Shown: positions 32,139 to 38,520 of the stretch, piece after piece | How positions within the stretch are numbered: position 1 is the stretch's first letter | Layout of the letters: each line of letters starts with the position of its first letter | Source: DAMCZI01 sp032095175 | GTDB taxonomy: Bacteria > Bacillota > Clostridia > Clostridiales > Caloramatoraceae | Reading direction: 5' to 3' | Assembly: GCA_032095175.1 (NCBI GenBank) | Contig: DAMCZI010000043.1 | Span: forward strand, 1-38,520 | DNA length: 38,520 bases | Translations under genes and position numbers: made by a program | Notes under the pieces: model-generated | Database searches by the model: none | Seen by the model: only the letters and a program-made list of their open reading frames with translations | What the model was told of the DNA's origin: nothing

Positions 32139-32412
32139 CTTTACCCTCCACATTCCTAATAATCTACACTACTAACATTTTATCATAATAATTCCTTATA
32201 TAGTAAACTTAAGTTTCTTTAATAGGCCTTATTATTATGAGTTGAAGGAATATTAATTAAATCCTTCATTTTAAGTATTTTCTTGCATATAATTCTATAA
32301 TTAGTCCATATATAAGTTGTCTGAATTTTGCGACTAATCTTATTTATAAATAATATTTATCTCTAATCTCAAAATTGATACACACATATTTTGAAAACAA
32401 ACAGAAGTACAC

Positions 32413-32470
32413 AATAAATCCTATACCTCTTATGGTGTAAAGGTTATAGTGGATTTATTATAACCTTTAC
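32413..32470. promoter_or_regulatory. Two mutually exclusive hairpins upstream of the glutamine synthetase gene
   Basis: GTAAAGGTTATA (32437-32448) pairs perfectly with TATAACCTTTAC (32459-32470). An alternative fold pairs AATAAATCCTATACC (32413-32427) with GGTTATAGTGGATTTATT (32442-32459), using the same middle bases. There is no clear U-run. It lies upstream of the proposed glnN promoter, so it may be an operator or a relic rather than part of the leader. I see little else in 32154-32530 apart from an AAGGCCTATTAAAG motif (32230-32217, minus strand) like the MITE ends. Confidence 0.4.
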
Positions 32471-32531
32471 ATTATTTTAGTAATCCTTCATACCATATTT
32501 TAAATTCATATAAATTTTTTAAAATTTTTAG

Positions 32532-32561
32532 TTGATTTTTTATATCATGTTGTAGTATAGT
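32532..32561 (+). promoter_or_regulatory. SigA-type promoter for glutamine synthetase
   Basis: TTGATT (32532-32537), an 18-base spacer and TATAGT (32556-32561), about 145 bases upstream of the start codon. The leader would include the GGGACAGTTC palindrome. Confidence 0.5.
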
Positions 32562-32590
32562 ATTTAATTATATACAAATTTGCAACCCCA

Positions 32591-32643
32591 AGGGGACAGT
32601 TCTTTCACATTTTAAATTTTACAATTGAATGAACTGTCCCTCT
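32591..32643. repeat. REP-like palindrome GGGACAGTTC in the glutamine synthetase leader
   Basis: GGGACAGTTC (32593-32602) pairs perfectly with GAACTGTCCC (32631-32640) around a 28-base AT-rich loop. From memory, palindromes with such GGGAC-GTTC ends recur in clostridial genomes, sometimes next to REP-associated transposases; none is present here. In the transcript it would form a hairpin about 60 bases upstream of the start codon. Confidence 0.55.
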
Positions 32644-32704
32644 GTCTTTTTGATTACTATTAACTTTTTCATTTATAGATATTACAAAAAAGGAGATGGC
32701 CTGT

Positions 32705-34831
32705 GTGAAAAATGAATTATACACAAAGGAGAGATTGACCGACATATTTGGTAAAAATGTTTTTAATGATACCGTAATGAGAGAACGTCTGCCAGGTTCT
32801 GTATACAATGCCTTGAGAAAAACAATAGATTGTGGCGAAGCCCTTGACCCTTCTATTGCAGAAGTTGTTGCAAGTGTGATGAAGGACTGGGCAATAGAAA
32901 AGGGCGCTACACATTTCACCCACTGGTTTCAGCCGATGACTGGAATAACAGCTGAAAAACACGAATCCTTTATTTCCCCAACTTCAGAGGGAAAGGTTAT
33001 AATGGAGTTCTCCGGAAAAGAGCTTATAAAGGGAGAATCCGATGCATCATCATTCCCTTCAGGAGGAATAAGAGCAACCTTTGAAGCAAGAGGATATACA
33101 GCATGGGACTGCACATCACCAGCCTTTTTAAAGGAAGATTCATCTGGAGTTACACTTTGCATTCCAACTGCATTTTGTGCATACACAGGTGAAGCCTTAG
33201 ATAAAAAGACTCCACTTCTTAGATCAACAGAAGCACTTTCAAAGCAAGCTTTAAGAGTTCTTAAGCTCTTTGGCAATGAAAACGTTTCAAGAGTTATTAC
33301 AAATGTAGGTGTAGAACAAGAATATTTCTTAATAAGCAGAGAGCTTTACAAGAAAAGAAAAGATTTAATATTTACAGGACGTACTTTATTTGGTGCAAGA
33401 CCTCCTAAGGGACAGGAGATGGAGGACCATTACTATGGAAGCCTTAAGGAAAATGTATCATCCTTCATGAGTGAGCTTGATCTTGAACTTTGGAAGCTCG
33501 GAGTATCAGCAAAAACAAAGCATAATGAAGTTGCCCCATCACAGCATGAGCTTGCACCTATATTCAATAATGCAAATATAGCAGCAGACCACAATCAGCT
33601 GATTATGGAAACAATGAAGAAAATAGCCAATAGGCACGGACTTGCATGCCTTCTTCATGAAAAGCCATTTTACTACGTAAATGGTTCAGGAAAGCATAAC
33701 AACTGGTCAATATGCACAGATGATGGACAAAACCTGCTAAACCCAGGTAAAACTCCTTACGAAAATGCACAATTTCTTGTATTCCTTTGTGCTATAATAA
33801 AAGCAGTTGATGAATATTCTGAACTATTAAGGGTATCTGCTGCAAACCCTGGAAATGACCATAGACTTGGTGCAAATGAAGCTCCACCTGCGATACTGTC
33901 AATATTCTTAGGAGATCAGTTAACAGAAATACTTGAGCACCTTGAAAATGGTGAATGTACTGAGTGTAAAAAGGGCGGCAAATTAAAGATAGGTGTTTCA
34001 ACACTTCCTACTCTGCCAAGGGATGCAACAGATAGAAACAGAACATCACCCTTTGCCTTTACAGGAAACAAGTTTGAATTTAGAATGGTGCCTTCATCAA
34101 CATCTGTGTCAGATGCTAATACTGTTTTAAATACAATCGCAGCTGAAAGTCTTTGCCAGATTGCTGATAAGCTAGAAAACTCCAATGATTTCCACAATGA
34201 TGTTCAAAACATTATTAGAGAAATAGTTATCAAACATAAGCGTATAATATTCAATGGAGATGGATATTCAAAGGAATGGGAAGCTGAGGCAGAAAGAAGA
34301 GGACTTATAAATATTAGAAACACTGTAGATGCAGCACCTGTTCTTATTTCAGAGAAGTCAGTTGAGTTATTTGAAAGACACCATGTATTATCCCATGTAG
34401 AACTTCATTCACGTTATGAGGTTATATTGGAAAACTACATTAAACAAATAAATATAGAAGCTCTTACAATGATAGAAATGTCTAAAAGACAAATAATACC
34501 TGCTGCAATTAAATATATAGATTCCCTTGCAGCATCAATAAATACTGTTAAATCAACAGGAATTCCTGCAGATACTTCAACACAAGCTGAACTTCTTGTG
34601 GAAGTTTCATCTACTCTTTCATCCTTTAGGAAGACATTAAAGCACCTTGAAGATGTAACTGTTGATGCACAGAATTTTTCAGGTGATTCCTTCGAACAGG
34701 CATGTTTCTATAGAGATGAAGTATTCAAAACAATGCATGAGCTTAGAGGCTTCGGAGACAGCCTTGAAACCCTTCTAGATTCATCACTCTGGCCAATACC
34801 AACCTACGGAGAGATGTTATTCTCGATATAG
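32705..34831 (+). CDS. glnN: Glutamine synthetase type III
   Basis: A 708-residue enzyme that makes glutamine from glutamate, ammonia and ATP. Its length is typical of GS type III, against about 450 for type I. Hallmarks are the N-terminal FGKNVFNDTVMRERLPGSVY, THFTHWFQPMTG, the long insert with SGGIRATFEARGYTAWDCTS, and the catalytic stretches VGVEQEYFLI, AKTKHNEVAPSQHELAPIF, NGSGKHNNWSI and NDHRLGANEAPPA. All are intact. I prefer the GTG at 32705, nine bases after AAGGAG, over the ATG at 32696, which lies against that site; the same arrangement is seen at the MMPL gene. It is transcribed alone, from a promoter about 145 bases upstream. Confidence 0.95.
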   Translation: MKNELYTKERLTDIFGKNVFNDTVMRERLPGSVYNALRKTIDCGEALDPSIAEVVASVMKDWAIEKGATHFTHWFQPMTGITAEKHESFISPTSEGKVIMEFSGKELIKGESDASSFPSGGIRATFEARGYTAWDCTSPAFLKEDSSGVTLCIPTAFCAYTGEALDKKTPLLRSTEALSKQALRVLKLFGNENVSRVITNVGVEQEYFLISRELYKKRKDLIFTGRTLFGARPPKGQEMEDHYYGSLKENVSSFMSELDLELWKLGVSAKTKHNEVAPSQHELAPIFNNANIAADHNQLIMETMKKIANRHGLACLLHEKPFYYVNGSGKHNNWSICTDDGQNLLNPGKTPYENAQFLVFLCAIIKAVDEYSELLRVSAANPGNDHRLGANEAPPAILSIFLGDQLTEILEHLENGECTECKKGGKLKIGVSTLPTLPRDATDRNRTSPFAFTGNKFEFRMVPSSTSVSDANTVLNTIAAESLCQIADKLENSNDFHNDVQNIIREIVIKHKRIIFNGDGYSKEWEAEAERRGLINIRNTVDAAPVLISEKSVELFERHHVLSHVELHSRYEVILENYIKQINIEALTMIEMSKRQIIPAAIKYIDSLAASINTVKSTGIPADTSTQAELLVEVSSTLSSFRKTLKHLEDVTVDAQNFSGDSFEQACFYRDEVFKTMHELRGFGDSLETLLDSSLWPIPTYGEMLFSI

Positions 34832-34900
34832 TGATTTATTAAGATATGGCTTTAGGATTATTTAAGGCTATGTTTTAGAGCAGTGTTGATAATATATATA

Positions 34901-34937
34901 ATTAATGGAAGCTATTTGGCTTCCATTAATTATTTCT
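34901..34937 (+). terminator. Terminator of glutamine synthetase
   Basis: ATTAATGGAAGC pairs perfectly with GCTTCCATTAAT around TATTTG, followed by TATTTCTT, about 70 bases after the glnN stop. Confidence 0.65.
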
Positions 34938-35056
34938 TAATAAATTGTATAGCAATAAGTTGTATTAATAATCTACATAGTATACTTTCTTAAACTTTAA
35001 TGCTTTCATTATTGGGCCTCCACTTCATGATAATTTTTCCCTATGTTCTCCTCTTT

Positions 35057-35434
35057 TTATTTCCTTCTAATCAGTACAAAGCATTTTAAATTTTTTGCAC
35101 CTTCTGCATTTAATTTATATAGCCATTTCCCCTTGTTAACATTTAATTCTTTAACTTCCCTTAATTTATTACCCTTTGTCTCATATACAACTTTATTATC
35201 TGGAGATATAATTTGAAAATCCATATCTCCAACATCAGCATTTGCAGTTACTCTAACCTCAATCTTATCCTTATCCCTACTTATATTAAATTTATCATCT
35301 ATATTACCAAACTCTCCTGCAGAAAAATTATCAAAGCATAGTATTGGGTTTTCCATATGTGTAGCTGCATAATAAACTGATACCGATAATAGACACAAGG
35401 ATAGTATAAAAGCAAGTATTCCTTTTACTTTCAT
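35057..35434 (-). CDS. Small exported protein at the end of the YtrA-like ABC operon
   Basis: A 125-residue protein with an N-terminal signal or anchor helix (residues about 5-24, ILAFILSLCLLSVSVYYAA) and a beta-rich extracellular domain (about 45-122, including KIEVRVTANADVGDMDFQI and GKWLYKLNAEGAKNLKCF). The fold resembles a small Ig-like or adhesion-type sandwich, but I do not recognise a family. GGAGGGATTGAG precedes the ATG, and it begins 11 bases after the permease stop, so it is the fourth gene of the regulator-ATPase-permease operon. It may help the transporter at the cell surface; that is inferred from position only. Confidence 0.7.
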   Translation of the reverse strand: MKVKGILAFILSLCLLSVSVYYAATHMENPILCFDNFSAGEFGNIDDKFNISRDKDKIEVRVTANADVGDMDFQIISPDNKVVYETKGNKLREVKELNVNKGKWLYKLNAEGAKNLKCFVLIRRK

Positions 35435-35445
35435 CTCAATCCCTC

Positions 35446-36183
35446 CTATAACTTATAACTTATTTTATCCACTTCGCATTTTGCTGTAATTTTTCCTGAT
35501 AATATAAAAATCATGAATGAAACCAGAAGCATTATTGCCACCAATATCAAATAACCATCTGCAAACAGAATAAAAACTTTTATCCTATACGCCAATAAAA
35601 CAATAATGCTAATAGCAGTAAAAATAACACTTAATCTATAAAGAACTCCCCATTTATAAAATATTAATGACATTAGCATACAGATTGAGGATATAAATAT
35701 CAGTATTGAAAAACTAATAAAAACAAGCTTTAAGAAACTAAGAATTCCCCCGTCATCAAGTGTATAGCCAAAGTAATATCCTTGATATAAAAATCTGTAT
35801 GAATTTGGAGCAGTAATGGCCTTTGAAATAGCACATAATACTTCAAAGGAACCTGATAGTATTAGTGATGAAATCAAAGAAAGAATTCCTAAATAATAGG
35901 CGTTTCCCTTATATATACTTCTCCTTGCACCTCCCATACAAAGAAAATACGGAAAAAATCTAAATTGATTAACTAATGTAGTTATAAGAATTATAATTAA
36001 TGCAATGCTCCATATCTGTGTCATCAAAACATCCAATCCCATTGATCTATGACTATTCACAGGAGCTGTATATACATCTAAAGCCCAAACTATAATATAA
36101 AAAACAACTAAAAAGGCATATATCATCAATGTAAATTTATAAGATTTAAAATAAAATGAAACTGTATCCCTCAAACTCTTCAT
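35446..36183 (-). CDS. ABC transporter membrane subunit
   Basis: A 245-residue integral membrane protein with about six helices, for example LMIYAFLVVFYIIVWAL, IWSIALIIILITTLVNQF, LVFISFSILIFISSICMLMS and YLILVAIMLLVSFMIFIL. It has no ATPase motif. Its start codon overlaps the stop of the ATPase gene (ATGA), showing translational coupling, so it is the permease partner. The set resembles YtrA-YtrB-type operons induced by cell-envelope antibiotics, but sequence alone does not reveal the substrate. Confidence 0.8.
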   Translation of the reverse strand: MKSLRDTVSFYFKSYKFTLMIYAFLVVFYIIVWALDVYTAPVNSHRSMGLDVLMTQIWSIALIIILITTLVNQFRFFPYFLCMGGARRSIYKGNAYYLGILSLISSLILSGSFEVLCAISKAITAPNSYRFLYQGYYFGYTLDDGGILSFLKLVFISFSILIFISSICMLMSLIFYKWGVLYRLSVIFTAISIIVLLAYRIKVFILFADGYLILVAIMLLVSFMIFILSGKITAKCEVDKISYKL

Positions 36184-37067
36184 TCTAAATCACCTCTTTG
36201 CCTTGTATTAGTAAGATATACAAACAAATATTGCAGAGACATTGAAGTTACTTTAATTTCCTTCTCTTTCATAATTCTTATTTCTTCATCCCCAAGCTTA
36301 TCGAATACTCCAATGGATTTTACACTTCCCATTTCTTCCTTGTGTATCACCCTTTTATTATGAGAGATTTCATCAATTATTTTACTATTACCAGATATAT
36401 AGAATGCTTTCCCTCTCAACTCATCTACATCCTCTTCCATGAGTATTCTTCCTTTATCAATCATAATCACTCTTTCAAAAATCTTGCTTGCTTCATCTAT
36501 AAGATGTGTAGAGATTATAATAGTTCTCGGGTTATTGCTGTAATCCTCTATTAAAATATCATAGAATGTTTGTCTTGCTACAGCATCCAATCCAAGATGT
36601 GGTTCATCGAAAATAGTTACAGGTGCTCTACTTGCAAGTCCAATTATTATTCCAACAATTGATTCCATCCCCCTTGATAATGCCTTATACCTCTTTTTAG
36701 CATCAAGCTCAAATATCCTAATAAGATCTTCTGCAAATTTTCCATCCCAATTAGGATACATAAGAGCTGCAAAATTCAATATATCCTTAACCTTAAAGTC
36801 CTTTGGATAAACACCTGTGTCTCTTATAAAGCACAGCTTCTTAATTGTTTCCTCATTCTTATTAGGATCTATTCCATATATTTTTACATCACCATTATCT
36901 GAAAATGTCTGTGCCGAGGCAATTTTTAAGAGTGTACTCTTTCCTGCTCCATTCCTTCCTATAAGCCCATATATCTTATTCTCCTGAAGCTTCAAATTAA
37001 TATCTGAAAGCGCCTTCGTGTCCTTATAGTTTTTGGATATAGCATTAAATTCTAAAGCATTAATCAT
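36180..37067 (-). CDS. ABC transporter ATP-binding protein, YtrB-like
   Basis: A 295-residue ATPase. Walker A is GRNGAGKST near residue 38, and the Q-loop region is degenerate. The signature LSRGMES near 130 replaces LSGGQ, and Walker B is VTIFDEPHLGLD near 152. The switch His is in IIISTHLIDEA. The LSRGM-type signature is typical of the YtrB/BcrA-like group. A C-terminal extension of about 75 residues follows the ATPase core. It overlaps its neighbours by four bases on both sides (ATGA), so regulator, ATPase and permease are translationally coupled. The regulator upstream is the likely controller. Confidence 0.9.
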   Translation of the reverse strand: MINALEFNAISKNYKDTKALSDINLKLQENKIYGLIGRNGAGKSTLLKIASAQTFSDNGDVKIYGIDPNKNEETIKKLCFIRDTGVYPKDFKVKDILNFAALMYPNWDGKFAEDLIRIFELDAKKRYKALSRGMESIVGIIIGLASRAPVTIFDEPHLGLDAVARQTFYDILIEDYSNNPRTIIISTHLIDEASKIFERVIMIDKGRILMEEDVDELRGKAFYISGNSKIIDEISHNKRVIHKEEMGSVKSIGVFDKLGDEEIRIMKEKEIKVTSMSLQYLFVYLTNTRQRGDLE

Positions 37068-37441
37068 CTTTCTTCACCTCCATCATAGCTTTTAATCATA
37101 TTTAATATATCTTCCTTGGAAATATCAAGTTTTTGTCCCTCCTGAATTGCACGTAGTATATAGTCCTCAAAAAACTTCTTTTTTCTTTTTTCCACGATAT
37201 ACTTTCTAGCCCCTTCTGCTACAAACATGCCAATCCCTCTCTTTTTATAAAGTATCCCTTCATCCACAAGCATATTTATTCCCTTTCCGGCCGTTGCAGG
37301 ATTTATTTGATATGAAACTGCAAGCTGGTTAGTTGAAGCTACGGATTGACCTTCTTTAATATTACCCTTTAAAATTTCGTCCTCTATCCATTCCGCTATT
37401 TGTAAATAAATAGGTCTAGTCTCATCCGATGATAATATCAA
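37064..37441 (-). CDS. GntR-family transcription regulator, YtrA-like
   Basis: A 125-residue repressor. A winged helix-turn-helix (about residues 10-78) shows IYLQIAEWIEDEILKGNI, the GQSVASTNQLAVSYQINPAT recognition helix and GILYKKRGIGMFV. A short C-terminal helical part (about 80-120) is typical of the YtrA subfamily, which lacks a large ligand domain. I prefer the TTG at 37441 because AGGGAGGTGATATGC precedes it; the open frame continues upstream through the operator and promoter, which cannot be coding. Its gene opens an operon with the ATPase, permease and small exported protein, and a perfectly placed palindrome lies just upstream, suggesting autoregulation. Confidence 0.87.
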   Translation of the reverse strand: MILSSDETRPIYLQIAEWIEDEILKGNIKEGQSVASTNQLAVSYQINPATAGKGINMLVDEGILYKKRGIGMFVAEGARKYIVEKRKKKFFEDYILRAIQEGQKLDISKEDILNMIKSYDGGEER

Positions 37442-37465
37442 GCATATCACCTCCCTACATAATTG

Positions 37466-37514
37466 GTTAATTACTCTTGTAACTAACCATATCACTATTG
37501 GAATCATATGTCAA
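37466..37514 (-). promoter_or_regulatory. Promoter and palindromic operator of the YtrA-like operon
   Basis: On the minus strand TTGACA (37514-37509) is 16 bases from TATGGT (37492-37487). Overlapping the -10 and extending downstream is the palindrome GGTTAGTTAC-AAGA-GTAATTAACC (37489-37466), with nine of ten arm positions complementary. This is the expected layout for repression by the GntR-family product of the first gene. Confidence 0.7.
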
Positions 37515-37637
37515 TATTCTTTTATATAATTAATTAAATTTTAAATGTGTTGAAAATGTAATAGGTTAACTCATTTAACACGGTTGCAATTTGCATCCAA
37601 CCCTATAGAAAATACTCTTAAAAAGCATATCGTTTCA

Positions 37638-37690
37638 ATAAAAAATAAGCTTTTGCAAACTAGATTATTCTAGTACAAAAGCTTATTTTG
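37638..37690 (-). terminator. Terminator of the SIMPL-domain gene
   Basis: On the minus strand AAAATAAGCTTTTG pairs with CAAAAGCTTATTTT, with an inner CTAG...CTAG pairing, followed by a T-run. It begins 13 bases downstream of the stop codon at 37703. I see nothing further in 37515-37637. Confidence 0.75.
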
Positions 37691-37702
37691 AACACACCTA
37701 TT

Positions 37703-38329
37703 TTATATATAGATAAAATCTGCCTCTACCCTTGCAGTAACTTCAATCTCACCTGTTACTATTGGTGTAGCTGCAGCAAGCTTTATAGATGATGCCATCT
37801 CTATGGGACCATAACCATAGCTTATCTCCCTGACAGCAGCTGGAGTTTGTCTTAGCTGTACTCCAAGGGTTTTTTCAATCGTTTGTGCCTTCAGTATCGC
37901 ATCCTTAACTGCAAACTCAAGTGCTCTGTTATAATATCCTCTTGGATTAGAAAGATCAAATCTTATATTAGTTATGGTATTTGCTCCTGTAGAGAGTGTT
38001 CTATCTATTATCTCTCCAACCATGTCAGTGTTTCTAACTATAACCTTCAAAGTGTTTATTCCTCTATAACCTTTAAATACCTGCTTTCCATCAACATACT
38101 CATAAACAGGTTCAACATTATATATTAATGTCTGTATATCATTTTCCCTAACCCCAAGCCTTATAAGTTCATCTATCACCCTCTGGACAGCAGATGCATT
38201 CTCCTGTCTAACATTCTCAAGATTTTTCCCCATTGTTGTAACTCCAATATTTATAACAGCCATATCCGGCTTTACCCTTACGCTAGCCTCCCCATTAACC
38301 TTCATCTTATTTCCAATTTCCCTTTTCAT
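37703..38329 (-). CDS. SIMPL (DUF541) domain protein
   Basis: A 208-residue protein consisting almost entirely of a SIMPL/DUF541 domain. The opening strand MKVNGEASVRVKPDMAVINIGV is diagnostic. NDIQTLIYNVEPVYEY and IRFDLSNPRGYYNRALEFAVKDA follow, and a C-terminal strand GEIEVTARVEADFIYI closes the fold. SIMPL proteins form ring-like oligomers; their roles are poorly defined, and many are secreted. This one has no clear signal peptide, so it is probably cytoplasmic or released by other means. I chose the ATG at 38329 after GGAGGGGGA; a frame extends upstream to 38395 but passes through this purine-rich site and is probably not coding. Confidence 0.85.
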   Translation of the reverse strand: MKREIGNKMKVNGEASVRVKPDMAVINIGVTTMGKNLENVRQENASAVQRVIDELIRLGVRENDIQTLIYNVEPVYEYVDGKQVFKGYRGINTLKVIVRNTDMVGEIIDRTLSTGANTITNIRFDLSNPRGYYNRALEFAVKDAILKAQTIEKTLGVQLRQTPAAVREISYGYGPIEMASSIKLAAATPIVTGEIEVTARVEADFIYI

Positions 38330-38469
38330 TCCCCCTCCCTCCTGCCGATATATCATACAAGGAGGATTAAAAAGCCCATTTCCCTCTCTCCCCATTCCCT
38401 ACATCCTTTCAAAACTAACTCCCTCATATCCATAATATGCCCACCCCCTCTATATAGTTCCCAAAATAG

Positions 38470-38520
38470 GGATTATGCGACGCAACGTAGTAGTTAGTTT
38501 GTACCTTTAAAGACCGTTCC
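38470..38520. repeat. Right copy of the 51-bp terminal inverted repeat
   Basis: This is the reverse complement of positions 16-66 with four mismatches, and it runs exactly to the last base of the window. It lies about 140 bases upstream of the SIMPL gene start. See the left copy for interpretation. Confidence 0.85.

Noticed and set aside
37442..37507. Longer N-terminus for the GntR-type regulator
   Set aside because: The extra frame spans the operator and the -10 region, so it cannot be transcribed as part of the gene.
38330..38395. N-terminal extension of the SIMPL protein
   Set aside because: It overlaps the purine-rich ribosome site and has no site of its own; the domain begins right after the chosen start.
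1..38520. CRISPR array, prophage, rRNA or complete insertion sequence
   Set aside because: I found no regularly spaced direct repeats, no phage structural or integrase genes, no rRNA stretches and no transposase frame.

Overview
The window looks like chromosomal DNA from a low-GC, Gram-positive, anaerobic, spore-forming member of the Clostridia (Clostridiaceae or a Caloramator-like relative). This rests on AT-rich codon use, strong GGAGG ribosome binding sites with frequent GTG/TTG starts, intrinsic terminators after most units, a DUF1540 protein, a spore-coat-like Pro/Gly-rich protein, a type III glutamine synthetase, and Firmicute-type regulators (YtrA-like GntR, HelD). I see no rRNA, tRNA, CRISPR array, phage module or complete insertion sequence. 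The genus is an inference.

Layout. 1-4.0 kb: a minus-strand heterodimeric ABC multidrug-type exporter pair, preceded by a 43-codon leader ORF and a four-segment attenuator resembling the known bmrB-bmrC-bmrD arrangement of Bacillus subtilis. 4.0-4.5 kb: a DUF1540 gene, then a palindromic MITE-like element with a second palindrome nested inside it. 4.5-15 kb: a secreted-protein district with a 1449-residue phosphodiester glycosidase/metallophosphoesterase protein, a YcdB-type protein with SLH-like C-terminus, a thermolysin-family protease, a signal peptidase I and a zinc-dependent phospholipase C family protein. 15-19.3 kb: an MMPL transporter and a heptad-repeat exported protein behind a promoter carrying twin palindromic operators. 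19.4-25 kb: a spore-coat-like protein with a SigK-type promoter candidate, a GH20 hexosaminidase, a chemotaxis receptor without an extracellular sensor, and isoaspartyl dipeptidase. 25-30.7 kb: HelD, a DUF4163/DUF3298 protein, an orphan membrane-anchored protein, an endonuclease IV-like TIM barrel protein, a ferritin-like protein, then a second MITE-like copy. 30.7-38.3 kb: an M28 peptidase lipoprotein whose stop codon lies in the MITE end, type III glutamine synthetase, a YtrA-like regulator/ABC operon, and a SIMPL-domain protein.

The most interesting material is non-coding. First, the leader-peptide attenuator in front of the ABC exporter. Second, two copies of a roughly 117-bp palindrome whose 32-nt loop is conserved while its stem changes on both arms; this could be a structured RNA or a mobile hairpin. 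Third, a family of AGGC-ended palindromic elements that supplies stop codons and terminator-like ends. Both window ends carry the same 51-bp sequence in inverted orientation (47/51 identical), so the window is probably a whole contig broken at a dispersed repeat.

Functionally, much of the window concerns the cell envelope: export pumps, secreted hydrolases, signal peptidase and surface proteins. Nitrogen and peptide recycling genes (glnN, iadA, M28 peptidase, M4 protease, GH20) are scattered among them. They are not one operon.
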